A DNA stretch of 64,000 nt from an uncultured Alphaproteobacteria bacterium (GTDB taxonomy: Bacteria > Pseudomonadota > Alphaproteobacteria > UBA7985), in the NCBI GenBank assembly GCA_905479265.1, contig CAJQLX010000014.1, positions 73,082-137,081 on the forward strand, in the 5' to 3' direction. Below, piece after piece: positions 10,453 through 20,840 of this stretch. Within the stretch, counting starts at the first letter, position 1. The number at the start of each line of letters is the position of its first letter. The notes below the pieces were generated by a model that saw only the letters and a program-made list of their open reading frames with translations, did not search any database and was not told where the DNA came from. Position numbers and translations under genes: made by a program.

Positions 10453-11937
10453 ATGATGCAATCAAACGCGACAATTCTCATTGCGGACGATGATCGAGCG
10501 ATCAGAGCGGTGCTTTCACGCGCTTTGGGTCGCGTGGGTCATCGTGTCCGCGCCACGGGCAACGCCTCGACTCTCTGGCAGTGGGTGCAAGCGGGTGATG
10601 GCGATATCGTCATCACTGATGTTCATATGCCGGACGGTGATGGACTGGAGTTGGTCCCGCGCATCCGCGCACTGCGGCCCGATATGGCGGTGATTGTCAT
10701 GTCGGCGCAGAATACGCTGCTGACCGCCGTGAAAGCCACGGATCGGGGCGCGTTTGAATATCTGCCCAAGCCCTTTGACCTGACAGAGCTGCTGAACGCG
10801 GTTGAGCGCGGCTTGGCCCAGCCAACCCAGCGCGCAACGGCCGCGAAGGAGCAGAAAGAGCGCGATCAGAACCGGGAAGAAACCCGCCTCGACCGCCTAC
10901 CGCTTATCGGTCGATCTGCGGCGATGCAAGACATCTACCGCGTCATTGCGCGCCTGGTCAAAACCGACCTGACAGCCTTGATTACGGGCGAAAGTGGGAC
11001 GGGCAAGGAACTGATCGCGCGCGCTTTGCATGACTTTTCCCGGCGCAGAGAGGCACCATTCGTCGCCGTCAACATGGCCGCGATCCCCAAGGAGCTGATC
11101 GAGAGCGAGCTGTTCGGTCACGAGAAAGGCGCTTTTACCGGCGCAAATTCTCGGTTCGACGGCAAATTCAGCCAAGCGCAGTACGGCACGCTGTTCCTCG
11201 ACGAAATCGGCGACATGCCACTGGAAGCCCAAACCCGGCTTTTGCGGGTGCTGCAAGAAGGCGAATATACGCGCATTGGCGGCAGCCAGAAAATGCGCGC
11301 TGACGTTCGTATTGTTGCCGCGACCCACCGAGACCTCAGCGCGGCGGTCCAAGCCGGTCTGTTCCGAGAAGATTTGTTCTACCGCATCAACGTCGTCCCG
11401 CTGCGGGTTCCACCATTGCGCGAGCGATTGGACGATATCCCAGATTTGGTGCGGCACTTTGTGGACATGAATGCGTCCCAAGGCTTGCCCGGCAAGAGCT
11501 TTTCAGCCGAGGCGTTAGATGCGCTGAAGAAGCACTCTTGGCCCGGTAACGTGCGCGAGCTGGAAAACAATGTGCGCCGCATTTGCGCGCTCTACAGCCA
11601 GAATGAAATCGACTCAGACGTCATTGAAAAAGAGCTCGCAGGCTCCCTAACAGGGCAGAATGAGACGGCGCACGCTTCGCTGCGATCCGCTGTCGATCAA
11701 CATTTGCGCGCCTTTTTTTCGGCACACACCCATGGTCTACCGTCAGCAGGTTTGTACAATCGCGTTCTAAAAGAGATTGAAAAACCCTTGATTGAGCAGA
11801 CGTTGGATGCGACGCGTGGTAACCAAATTCGTGCAGCAGAAGTCCTGGGCTTGAACCGAAACACGCTTCGGAAGAAAATACGGGATCTTGATATCGAAGT
11901 CGTCAGAGGTCTCCGCAGGCCCGACGAACCGGTTTAA
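10453..11937 (+). CDS. ntrC: Nitrogen regulation sigma54-dependent response regulator NtrC
   Basis: Receiver domain; [13 protein letters not shown]; Fis-type C-terminal HTH. Confidence 0.96.
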   Translation: MMQSNATILIADDDRAIRAVLSRALGRVGHRVRATGNASTLWQWVQAGDGDIVITDVHMPDGDGLELVPRIRALRPDMAVIVMSAQNTLLTAVKATDRGAFEYLPKPFDLTELLNAVERGLAQPTQRATAAKEQKERDQNREETRLDRLPLIGRSAAMQDIYRVIARLVKTDLTALITGESGTGKELIARALHDFSRRREAPFVAVNMAAIPKELIESELFGHEKGAFTGANSRFDGKFSQAQYGTLFLDEIGDMPLEAQTRLLRVLQEGEYTRIGGSQKMRADVRIVAATHRDLSAAVQAGLFREDLFYRINVVPLRVPPLRERLDDIPDLVRHFVDMNASQGLPGKSFSAEALDALKKHSWPGNVRELENNVRRICALYSQNEIDSDVIEKELAGSLTGQNETAHASLRSAVDQHLRAFFSAHTHGLPSAGLYNRVLKEIEKPLIEQTLDATRGNQIRAAEVLGLNRNTLRKKIRDLDIEVVRGLRRPDEPV

Positions 11938-11969
11938 CCTGAGCGTCCGGAGGCGCTTCCGAGCTGTCT

Positions 11970-14288
11970 ATGAGTGACGCATCGATACCAACGCTAATAT
12001 TGCCCAGAACGGACGCAACCGCGCCCGAAGGCGATGATGATCGCGCGATGCCCAACATTGGCAGAAACCGCACGCTGGCCCTGTTTGTCGGCGCTTTGAC
12101 GGTTGTATCGCTGATGGTTCTGGGGTGGACCGGTTTCGAGCTGTGGCGTGGCTTCTCCCCCACGCGCCCGCTTGGGCGCATTGTTTCGCTGCTTTGGTTC
12201 GATCTGATCCTGCTTGTTGCGCTTGCTACGTTCATTACCGTTCAGGGCTTTTACGCGTGGGTGGACATTCGGGATCGGCTATCGGGCACACAGGTTTATC
12301 GCCGCGTTGTGCTGTTCCTGATTGTTGTATCGAGCCTGCCGACGCTGCTGATTTCGCTCGTCGCTGTTCTGGTGTTGGGGTTCGGGATTCAGACTTGGTT
12401 TGGGGGCGCGGTGAGCGATGCTGTCAACAGCTCGCGCGAAGTTGCCCAAGCCTATCTCGGCGAACACCGCGCCCGCCTGAACTTCCAAGCCTCTCGCGTG
12501 GCTGAGGATATTGAGCGGCTGAATGAAAACGCCTCAGACCTCGCGCAAGTGCAGCAAATCATCTACCGCTCCGCCGGGATCCGTCGTCTTTCTGGGGCGA
12601 GTGTGATTCGGCGCGATGGCACGATTTTGACCTCAGCGCAGGGCGTGTCTGAGCTTGAAGTGCTGACGATCCCTGAAGATGCTTTCGACCTCGCCAACGA
12701 ACTGCTGCCGCAAGGCGCGCGGTTGGATAACCGGGGGGTCGAAATTTCTCTGCCCGATGATGACGTTCTGTCCATGCTCATCGCGATTGAGAATGTGTTT
12801 CTGACAGACACGTATCTGGTCGCGTCCGTCGACGTTGATGATGCCGTGGTCGAGCGGGTTGAATTGTCGAATGAAGCCGCAGACAGCTACACCAATATGG
12901 CGCGCGCGTCGGAGCAGTATCGTCTGATTTTTGCGCTGCTGTTCTTTGTCGTCGCGCTGCTGTTGGTGATTTTGGCAGGGATGGCGGGCCTGCGATTTGC
13001 GCTCTGGCTCACGACCCCCATTTTGGAACTCACACGGGCGGCTGATCGGCTCGGGTCAGGCGATTTGTCCACGCGTGTCACCGTCTCCCAACAAATCGAC
13101 GGCGATGAGCTTTCGACCCTATCTCGCACGTTTAACGGCATGGCAAACCAAATCGAAGCCCAGCAAGTGGCGTTGATTCAGGCAACCGACGAAGCCGAGC
13201 TGCGCCGCCGATTCTCCGAAGCTGTGCTGTCAGGGGTGTCTCGCGGTGTGATTGGCTTGGATAGCGAAATGCGGATCAACCTGCCCAACCGCCGCGCCAA
13301 TCAGCTGTTCGATTTGGATCTCGAAGAGGCAACAGGCAAGCCACTGAGCGCGCTTTTGCCCGTTTTTGACGATCTGCTGCAGCGCGCATCAGACGAGCCA
13401 TCGACCATCCATACGAGTGATGTTTTATACACGCGACCGGATGGCAAAGTGCGGACGCTCGAAACCGCTGTGGTTGCTGAGAAGCAAGGTGACAGCGTTT
13501 TGGGCTATGTCCTGACCTTTGACGACATCACCGATTTCCTCGCAGCCCAGCGACAAGCGGCGTGGTCGGATGTCGCCCGTCGGATTGCGCACGAGATCAA
13601 GAACCCGCTGACGCCGATCCAGCTGTCTGCTGAACGCCTGAAGCGGCGATACCTGAAGCAGATCGACGATCGGCCTGACATCTTCGAAACCTGCACCGAC
13701 ACCATTATTGGCCAAGTTGGTGATATTGCGCGCATGGTGGATGAGTTCTCGTCGTTTGCGCGAATGCCTGCGCCGCGGGTGGATGACCACGATTTGGTGG
13801 AAATCGCGCGCCGTGTGATTTCCTTGCAAGGCAGCGCGTTTGAAGGCGTTCGATTGGAAGATCGCACGGGTGTCGGACCCGTGCGCGTGACCTGTGACAT
13901 GCAGTTGGTGTCACAATCCCTGATCAACCTCGTCAAGAATGCCGCTGAATCCGTGCAAGCGGTGATCATTGACGGCAAGCTGAGCGACGGCATTATTCGT
14001 GTATCGCTGGAGCAGACACAGAACGGCTCCACCGTCATCACCATCAACGACAACGGCCTGGGCTATCCCGTCGAGCTGCTGCCCAAACTGGCTGAACCCT
14101 ACGTGACCACGCGGGAAAAAGGGACGGGGCTGGGTTTGGCGATTGTGAAGAAAATCATGGAAGATCACGGGGGTCAGTTGGTGCTTTCGAACGGTGAAGG
14201 CAGCGAGGAGCTGTCTGGCGCAAAAGCGCAGATGATCTTCCCGCCCCCATCAATCAGCGCGGTTCCCCCCGGCGAGGCACCGGTTTAG
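11970..14288 (+). CDS. ntrY: Nitrogen regulation sensor histidine kinase NtrY
   Basis: Multiple TM segments, HAMP, PAS, WSDVARRIAHEIKNPLTPIQLSAERLKRRY; located after ntrC. Confidence 0.96.
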   Translation: MSDASIPTLILPRTDATAPEGDDDRAMPNIGRNRTLALFVGALTVVSLMVLGWTGFELWRGFSPTRPLGRIVSLLWFDLILLVALATFITVQGFYAWVDIRDRLSGTQVYRRVVLFLIVVSSLPTLLISLVAVLVLGFGIQTWFGGAVSDAVNSSREVAQAYLGEHRARLNFQASRVAEDIERLNENASDLAQVQQIIYRSAGIRRLSGASVIRRDGTILTSAQGVSELEVLTIPEDAFDLANELLPQGARLDNRGVEISLPDDDVLSMLIAIENVFLTDTYLVASVDVDDAVVERVELSNEAADSYTNMARASEQYRLIFALLFFVVALLLVILAGMAGLRFALWLTTPILELTRAADRLGSGDLSTRVTVSQQIDGDELSTLSRTFNGMANQIEAQQVALIQATDEAELRRRFSEAVLSGVSRGVIGLDSEMRINLPNRRANQLFDLDLEEATGKPLSALLPVFDDLLQRASDEPSTIHTSDVLYTRPDGKVRTLETAVVAEKQGDSVLGYVLTFDDITDFLAAQRQAAWSDVARRIAHEIKNPLTPIQLSAERLKRRYLKQIDDRPDIFETCTDTIIGQVGDIARMVDEFSSFARMPAPRVDDHDLVEIARRVISLQGSAFEGVRLEDRTGVGPVRVTCDMQLVSQSLINLVKNAAESVQAVIIDGKLSDGIIRVSLEQTQNGSTVITINDNGLGYPVELLPKLAEPYVTTREKGTGLGLAIVKKIMEDHGGQLVLSNGEGSEELSGAKAQMIFPPPSISAVPPGEAPV

Positions 14289-14290
14289 CG

Positions 14291-14596
14291 ATGGGGAAGA
14301 CGTGGATCAGACTTGGCCTGATTGGTGGCGTGATGCCGCTTCTGCTGGCCAACTCAGCGTGTGATGAAGCCTCCCGGTCAATCGGGCTGGCGCCGATCAT
14401 TGATACCACCTGCGGCAGCGGAGCGCTGGATCCCTACATCGGGGACTCGGTCTGGCTTGTGCCAAGTGCGCTTGTTATGGGCGACCAAGTGCGCGTAATC
14501 AGACCGGGCGATGCCGTTACGATGGATTACAACGAGTCGAGAATGAATATTTCGCTCGATGACGATGACGAAATTGTTGAAGTGACCTGTGGATAG
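14291..14596 (+). CDS. I78 family peptidase inhibitor-like exported protein
   Basis: 101 aa; hydrophobic N-terminus; TCGSGALDPYIGDSV...VRVIRPGDAVTMDYNESRMNISLDDDDEIVEVTCG resembles the inhibitor I78 C-terminal signature (R.irPG.a.T.D...R.N...D....I..v.CG). Confidence 0.75.
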   Translation: MGKTWIRLGLIGGVMPLLLANSACDEASRSIGLAPIIDTTCGSGALDPYIGDSVWLVPSALVMGDQVRVIRPGDAVTMDYNESRMNISLDDDDEIVEVTCG

Positions 14597-14727
14597 ACTT
14601 GGCAGCAACAAACTGACTGTGGTATTGCAGCCACATTTACAGCCGATGAGTTTCTGAGCGAATGGGCCTTAATCGGTCCACCGAAAAGTCGCGACGTATT
14701 TTTAACGCTAACCAGCTTGGGTGATTA

Positions 14728-16143
14728 ATGTCCGCTGACATTCTCATTGTTGATGACGAAGCCGATATCCGGATGCTGCTCAGTGGCATTCTGGAAGACG
14801 AAGGGTACCGTGTTCGCACAGCACATGGTGATGCCGAGGCGCGCAGACAGGTTGGTCTGGCGCGACCGGATCTGATTTTTCAGGATATTTGGCTGCAAGG
14901 CTCGACCGCCGATGGCATCGGGCTGCTCGAAGAATACGCGCAGAATATCCCAAACACGCCTGTCGTGATGATGTCCGGTCACGGGACGATCGAAACAGCC
15001 GTGCGGGCGATCAAACAGGGCGCTTATGACTTTGTTGAAAAGCCATTCAACACGGATCGACTGCTGATCCTGATCCAACGCGCGCTGGAAACCTCCGCGC
15101 TGAAGGCAGAGAACGCGGTTCTGCGGCAAAAGGCGGGTGAAGACACGGATTTGGTTGGCGGCAGTCAGGTGATCCAGACGCTGCGCCAGACCGTTGATCG
15201 TGTTGCGCCAACCAACAGCCGCCTGATGATTTCTGGCCCACCGGGTTCGGGCAAGGGTTTGCTGGCGCGGATGATGCACAACCGCTCACTGCGCGGGGAT
15301 CAGCCGTTTGTGGAAGTTCCGTGCTTTGAGCTCGATGGCGAAGAAGGCGTTGCCATGTTGTTTGGTGACGCTGGCACAGGCCAGCGCCCACCGATGTCCG
15401 GCATGATACAACAGGCGGACGGCGGCACTTTGCTGCTCGACGATGTGGGTGATCTGTCACCTGATGCACAGGCACGATTGGCGCGTTTCCTCCACCGTGG
15501 GACACTGACGCAGTTGGGTTCGACGCAGGAAGTACGCGCGGACGTGCGCATCATTTCCACGACCAACCGCGACCTTCGCACCCTCATCGGCGAAGGGCTG
15601 TTCCGGGAAGACCTCTACTACCGCTTGAACGTGGTCGAAATCGAAGTCCCCGGCTTGGCCAAACGCCCCGAAGACATTGCAGAGCTGGCGCGATCCTTTC
15701 TCGACCGCCTGACCGCTGACAACCGGAAAGAACCGTTGGAGCTGGGTGGTGACGCCTTGGCGGTGCTGCAGGCTTATCCGTGGCCCGGCAACGTCCGGCA
15801 GTTGCGGAACGTTATGGAATGGATTGTGATCATGGCGCCGCAAGACAGCGAGCGCGTGGTTCGTCCAAACATGCTGCCGCCCGATATCACCAGCGAAGGC
15901 CCAGCCGTGCTTTCTGGTGGAGGAGTCGCCGATCTGATGTCCCTGCCCCTGCGTGCGGCGCGAGAAGCCTTTGAGCGGCAATATCTGGACGCCCAAGTTC
16001 TCAGATTTGGCGGAAACATCACGCGGACTGCGAAGTTTGTCGGTATGGAGCGCTCTGCCCTGCACCGGAAACTGCGGGCGTTGGCGCAAAGTGAAGATGA
16101 TGAAGCCGACGAAACCACGTCTGAAGCTTCAGAAGCCCTTTAG
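14728..16143 (+). CDS. ntrX: Nitrogen assimilation response regulator NtrX
   Basis: Receiver DILIVDDEADIRMLLSGILEDEGY, AAA+ domain, Fis HTH (GGNITRTAKFVGMERSALHRKLRAL). Confidence 0.95.
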   Translation: MSADILIVDDEADIRMLLSGILEDEGYRVRTAHGDAEARRQVGLARPDLIFQDIWLQGSTADGIGLLEEYAQNIPNTPVVMMSGHGTIETAVRAIKQGAYDFVEKPFNTDRLLILIQRALETSALKAENAVLRQKAGEDTDLVGGSQVIQTLRQTVDRVAPTNSRLMISGPPGSGKGLLARMMHNRSLRGDQPFVEVPCFELDGEEGVAMLFGDAGTGQRPPMSGMIQQADGGTLLLDDVGDLSPDAQARLARFLHRGTLTQLGSTQEVRADVRIISTTNRDLRTLIGEGLFREDLYYRLNVVEIEVPGLAKRPEDIAELARSFLDRLTADNRKEPLELGGDALAVLQAYPWPGNVRQLRNVMEWIVIMAPQDSERVVRPNMLPPDITSEGPAVLSGGGVADLMSLPLRAAREAFERQYLDAQVLRFGGNITRTAKFVGMERSALHRKLRALAQSEDDEADETTSEASEAL

Positions 16144-16174
16144 AGCTTCACCAAACACAGGAACCGGGTGAACC

Positions 16175-17551
16175 ATGCGCGTTATTGTTTGCGGAGCCGG
16201 GCAAGTCGGCACCAACATTGCCCGGTACTTGTCGCGCTTCGATACGGATGTAACCGTCATCGATATTGATCCCGCGCTGGTCGCCGCTGCGACGGATACC
16301 TTGGACGTGCGGGGCTTGGTGGGACACGCCGGGCACCCCGACGTGCTCAAGCAAGCCGGGGCGATGGATGCGGATTTGATCATCGCCGTCACGCAAGTTG
16401 ACGAGATCAACATGGTCGCTTGCCAAGTGGCGCACACCCTGTTTGCCGTTCCAAAGAAAATCGCGCGCGTGCGTCAAGGAACCTATCTGCGCCCGGAATG
16501 GCGCGAGCTGTTCCAAGCCGATCATATGCCGATCGATCACATCATCGCGCCAGAAGTCGAGGTGGCTGAATCCATCCAGCGGCGCTTGGCCGTTCCCGGC
16601 GCGTTTGAAGTGATCCCGCTGGCCAAACGCAAGGCGGTCTTTGTTGGCGTACGCTGCTTGGACGAGACGCCGATTTTGGGAACGCCGCTGGATCATCTGG
16701 TTGACTTGTTCCCGCAGCTTTCCATGCGGATTGTTGCCTTGGCGCGCGGCAACGAAATGATCATCCCCAGTGGCGATACAGAGCTTGAAGCCGGGGATGA
16801 GGTGTATTTTGTCGCTCAGGAAGATCAGGTCGAGCGCGTTCTGGCGCTGTTTGGTCATGAAGAGCAAGAAGGCCGCCGGATGGTGATCATGGGCGGGGGC
16901 AACGTCGGGCTGAACCTGGCGCAGTTGCTCGAATCCAAAGACCCAAGCCTGCGGATCAAACTGGTTGAGGTGGATGCGGCACAGGCCAAATACGCCGCCC
17001 AGCACTTGAACCGCACGGTTGTGCTTCACGGCGATGCTTTGGAAACCGAGCTGATGTCGGAGGCTGGGGTTGATAAGACGGAAACGCTGGTCGCGGCTTC
17101 CAACGACGACGAGCTGAACATTCTGGCCGCGCTGCAGGCGAAGCGGATGGGTGCAGAGCGTGCGGTGGCGATCGTGAACCGGCAGTCCATTTCTTCGCTG
17201 GTCGGACAGTTGGGGATCGACGTTGTGGTTTCGCCCCGGTTGATCACGGTATCGTCGATCTTACGCTATGTCCGGCAGGGCCGGATTCGGGCGGTTTACT
17301 CCGTGGGCGAAGGGTTTGGTGAAATCTTCGACGTCGAAGCTGCGCCCGGCAGCGAGCTGACCGGAAAAAAGATCTCAAAGATCGAGAAAAAGGGTTTGCT
17401 GATCGTCGGTGCGATTGTGCGGGGCGACGATTATATTCCGGCCAAACCTGACGAAATCATTGAGCCCGGTGACCGCGTGGTCCTGCTCGCGCACTCAGAC
17501 CACGTGAAGAAAGCGGAAAAGTTATTCTCGGTCGGCGTGGGCGTCTTTTAA
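16175..17551 (+). CDS. trkA: Trk system potassium uptake protein TrkA
   Basis: Two RCK/TrkA-N domains (MRVIVCGAGQVGTNIARYLS...; MVIMGGGNVGLNLAQLLE...); downstream of ntrX. Confidence 0.96.
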   Translation: MRVIVCGAGQVGTNIARYLSRFDTDVTVIDIDPALVAAATDTLDVRGLVGHAGHPDVLKQAGAMDADLIIAVTQVDEINMVACQVAHTLFAVPKKIARVRQGTYLRPEWRELFQADHMPIDHIIAPEVEVAESIQRRLAVPGAFEVIPLAKRKAVFVGVRCLDETPILGTPLDHLVDLFPQLSMRIVALARGNEMIIPSGDTELEAGDEVYFVAQEDQVERVLALFGHEEQEGRRMVIMGGGNVGLNLAQLLESKDPSLRIKLVEVDAAQAKYAAQHLNRTVVLHGDALETELMSEAGVDKTETLVAASNDDELNILAALQAKRMGAERAVAIVNRQSISSLVGQLGIDVVVSPRLITVSSILRYVRQGRIRAVYSVGEGFGEIFDVEAAPGSELTGKKISKIEKKGLLIVGAIVRGDDYIPAKPDEIIEPGDRVVLLAHSDHVKKAEKLFSVGVGVF

Positions 17552-17742
17552 ACATCGCTCAGGGTCCAACGGGGTTTCCCCGATGAAAACGCGAGCCCGA
17601 ATTCGTCAGCCACACACGAGTCCGCACCGCCAATACTTTGGCTGTCCAGACGTGTCAGGACCAAGTGATCGGGCAGTTCGGTGCGTCGCTGACACCCCAC
17701 CACCAACGCCGATATGGCAACCATAATCGTTTGACGCAACAC
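17548..17742 (-). CDS. Putative small lipoprotein, unknown function
   Basis: 64-aa ORF with a lipobox-like ISALVVGC; no other support. Confidence 0.3.
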   Translation of the reverse strand: MLRQTIMVAISALVVGCQRRTELPDHLVLTRLDSQSIGGADSCVADEFGLAFSSGKPRWTLSDV

Positions 17743-17947
17743 AACGCCTGCTCCCTAAGCCGCTCCGGATTCAGTCTTCTTTTTGTTGATCGCTTTGTGC
17801 CGGATAAACATGGTGGGAATGGACCGCGCTCCGGGTTCATTCTGCGGCAAAAACAGCCAAATTAAGGGAGATGCCGCGGTGCTCTAGCTCCCCAGCGGGC
17901 GGGCTGCTAAACAAGAAATCGAAACGCTGAACCTATCGGAAACAGAC

Positions 17948-18823
17948 ATGCCCAGAATCGCTTACGTCAATGGTCGTTACGTCCCGCACAATCATGCACA
18001 AGTCGGCATCGAAGACCGCGGCTATCAGTTTGCGGATGGGATCTACGATGTTGTTCCGATCGTTAAAGGAACGTTTATTGACGAAGATTGGCACTGGGAT
18101 CGGCTGGAGCGCGGCTTAGAAGAACTGCGGATTTCCCAGCCCGTGAGCCGGAAAGCCCTGAGCATGATTGCCCGCCGGATTGCGAAAAAGAACATGATCC
18201 ACAACGGCATTGTTTACGTGCAGGTCACCCGAGGCGAAGCACCGCGGAATCATAAATTCCCAACCACGCCCGTCGCGCCGGCGATGGTCGTCACCGGCCG
18301 GCATCTGCAAATGCCCGATGATTTGTCTCAGCCAGATATGATCGATGTTATCACCGGTCCCGACGAGCGTTGGGCGCGGCCAGACATCAAATCAATCTCC
18401 CTGCTGCCCAATGTTTTGGCGAAACAGGCTGCAGCAGAAGCGGGCGCCTATGAGTCGTGGTTGATCAACGATCAGGGCGAAATCACGGAAGGATCGTCGG
18501 CAAACGCTTGGATTGTGCGACGTGATCCCGATTCTGGCCGCGTAATCATACAAACTCACCAAACCGATCAAGCCATTTTGAAAGGCATCGTTCGAACGGC
18601 AATTGTCGCCTTGGCTGAGCAACATCAATGGGCGATTGAGGAAAAACCATTTTCCGTGAAAGACCTAATGGCAGCGGATGAAGCCTTCCAAAGCTCCTCC
18701 GGCAATATGATTCGGCCTGTTCGAAGCGTTGATGGCAGAACAATCGGCTCCGGCGAGACCGGACCTGTGGTTCAAGAGATTCTCAACGCCTTTGCCCACC
18801 ACGTGAACGCGCAAATCGACTAA
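17948..18823 (+). CDS. dat: D-amino-acid transaminase (class IV aminotransferase)
   Basis: EDRGYQFADGIYDVVPI, ITEGSSANAWIV, class IV PLP fold signatures. Confidence 0.9.
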   Translation: MPRIAYVNGRYVPHNHAQVGIEDRGYQFADGIYDVVPIVKGTFIDEDWHWDRLERGLEELRISQPVSRKALSMIARRIAKKNMIHNGIVYVQVTRGEAPRNHKFPTTPVAPAMVVTGRHLQMPDDLSQPDMIDVITGPDERWARPDIKSISLLPNVLAKQAAAEAGAYESWLINDQGEITEGSSANAWIVRRDPDSGRVIIQTHQTDQAILKGIVRTAIVALAEQHQWAIEEKPFSVKDLMAADEAFQSSSGNMIRPVRSVDGRTIGSGETGPVVQEILNAFAHHVNAQID

Positions 18824-19111
18824 CGGTGTATTCACCGCCCTTAAACGGCGCGAATTCGGTAAAATTGAGTAAGGCTACTATCTCCGAAGGGTCGCACTGC
18901 CTTGATTTCTGGTAAAGAATTGGCGCATATTGCAACCGTTCGAGGTTATTTGTCTTAGTTTGCCGTCGGCAAGGGGGATGAAGGCTTGAGCGCCGGACGC
19001 GACTAATGCGGAAGTCGCGCTCGGATTTTAAATGTCAGAGAACATAAAAGAAAAACCCAGCCCAGGCACGATTGATCGGCTTGGACGAGAGGCGGGGAGG
19101 CAAAAAAGACC

Positions 19112-19354
19112 ATGGCCGATAGTAAGAACGTACAGGACGTTTTCCTGAACCATATTCGCAAGAATAAGATCTCTGTGACCATTTTTTTGGTCAACGGCGT
19201 CAAGCTGACCGGGATCGTCACTTGGTTTGATAACTTTTCTGTGCTGCTGCGCCGCGACGCGCACGTACAGCTGGTTTACAAGCACGCAATCTCCACCATC
19301 ATGCCCGCACAGCCGGTGAATTTGATGGAAGATATTGTCCCACCTGCGGACTGA
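19112..19354 (+). CDS. hfq: RNA chaperone Hfq
   Basis: [60 protein letters not shown]. Confidence 0.99.
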   Translation: MADSKNVQDVFLNHIRKNKISVTIFLVNGVKLTGIVTWFDNFSVLLRRDAHVQLVYKHAISTIMPAQPVNLMEDIVPPAD

Positions 19355-19403
19355 TGACGAGTTCACGATTGAAACTCAGGCCATACGGGCCTAAGTCGCT
19401 TTG

Positions 19404-20840
19404 ATGCACCCATCAGAGCGATCAAAAGATTCCGCCTTTGTCATTAACGTCATGCTTCCTCGCGAGCGCGGGAACGCGGCTGCGCGCGCCATTGGCCGAA
19501 CGGCAGATGACAAGCTGCAAGAAGCCATCTCGCTGACCAAAGCCATTGGCTTGGAGGTCACAGCATCCGCGACCGTCAATCTTTCGACCATCCGGCCATC
19601 CACTTTGATCGGAACGGGTACGCTGAAAGACTGGCATGATCGCGTGCATGCGGAATACCCCAGCGTTGTTATCTTCAACGCCGTTCTGACGCCGGTTCAG
19701 CATCGAAACCTAGAGCGCGAGCTGGAGGCCAAAGTCCTGGACCGGACAGCGCTGATCCTGGAGATTTTCGGTGAACGCGCGCAGACCCGCGAAGGTCGGT
19801 TGCAGGTCGAGTTGGCGGCTTTGACCTTTCAACGGTCGCGTCTGGTGCGATCATGGACCCACCTGGAACGTCAGCGCGGCGGCGCGGGGTTTATGGGCGG
19901 GCCGGGTGAGTCGCAGTTGGAGCTTGATCGCCGAATGCTGCTGGAGCGGATCGACAAGCTCAAGCGTGATTTGCAAGACGTGCGCCGGACACGCGGCCTG
20001 CACCGCGCAGCACGAGAGCGCCAAGGCGCGCATGTGGTGGCGCTGGTTGGCTATACAAACGCCGGCAAGTCGACGCTGTTTAACACGCTCACGGGTGCCG
20101 ATATTCTGGCCAAAGACATGCTGTTTGCCACGCTGGACCCGACGTTGCGGCGCTTGCGGCTGGACAGTGGCCGCGATCTGGTTTTGGCGGACACGGTTGG
20201 TTTTATCTCTGACCTGCCGCACGAGTTGGTTGATGCTTTCCGCGCGACGCTGGAGGAAGTGATCGAAGCTGATTTGATTCTGCACGTCCGTGACGCGTCA
20301 AACCCTGAATGGGATGCGCAGAAGCGCGATGTGTTGGATGTTTTGCGCTCTTTGGGTCGCATGGATGTCCCTGAAGAACCCGACCGCCTGCCCCCACCCA
20401 TCCAAGACCCACCGCTCGACCCCGACCTTGAGGAACCCGATGCACGCAAGGTTCCGGCGGATACGCTGGTTGACGTGGTTCCCGTGATCGAAGTTTGGAA
20501 CAAGATCGATCACGAAGAGGCCGCGGAGAACATGGCCGACGCTGAGCACGACCCGGACTTTGATGCCCTGTTCGCCGTGGTGCGAACCTCGGCGGTGACG
20601 GGTGAGGGTCTGGACAACCTGTTGGCCACCATCGACGAAGCCTTGTCAGACGGCGAACAGGATTTGGAGCTGTTGGTGCCCTACGCAGCCGGTGCTGCGA
20701 TGGCGTGGCTGCACGAATTCAGCAACGTGCTGACCCACACCAACGTCGAAGAAGGAACCCGTGCGACGGTGCGGATCAACGACGATGACTGGGGCAAACT
20801 GCAAAAGCGGTTTCCGAGCATTTCCACCGTTTCCGCCTAG
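19404..20840 (+). CDS. hflX: GTPase HflX
   Basis: GGPGESQLELDRR, GYTNAGKSTLFN, DTVGFISDLPHELVDAF, NKID; directly downstream of hfq. ATG at 19404 (TTG at 19401 also in frame). Confidence 0.97.
   Translation: MHPSERSKDSAFVINVMLPRERGNAAARAIGRTADDKLQEAISLTKAIGLEVTASATVNLSTIRPSTLIGTGTLKDWHDRVHAEYPSVVIFNAVLTPVQHRNLERELEAKVLDRTALILEIFGERAQTREGRLQVELAALTFQRSRLVRSWTHLERQRGGAGFMGGPGESQLELDRRMLLERIDKLKRDLQDVRRTRGLHRAARERQGAHVVALVGYTNAGKSTLFNTLTGADILAKDMLFATLDPTLRRLRLDSGRDLVLADTVGFISDLPHELVDAFRATLEEVIEADLILHVRDASNPEWDAQKRDVLDVLRSLGRMDVPEEPDRLPPPIQDPPLDPDLEEPDARKVPADTLVDVVPVIEVWNKIDHEEAAENMADAEHDPDFDALFAVVRTSAVTGEGLDNLLATIDEALSDGEQDLELLVPYAAGAAMAWLHEFSNVLTHTNVEEGTRATVRINDDDWGKLQKRFPSISTVSA

Noticed and set aside
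16148-17029. 293-aa minus-strand ORF opposite trkA
   Set aside because: Shadow ORF of trkA; no recognisable motifs.
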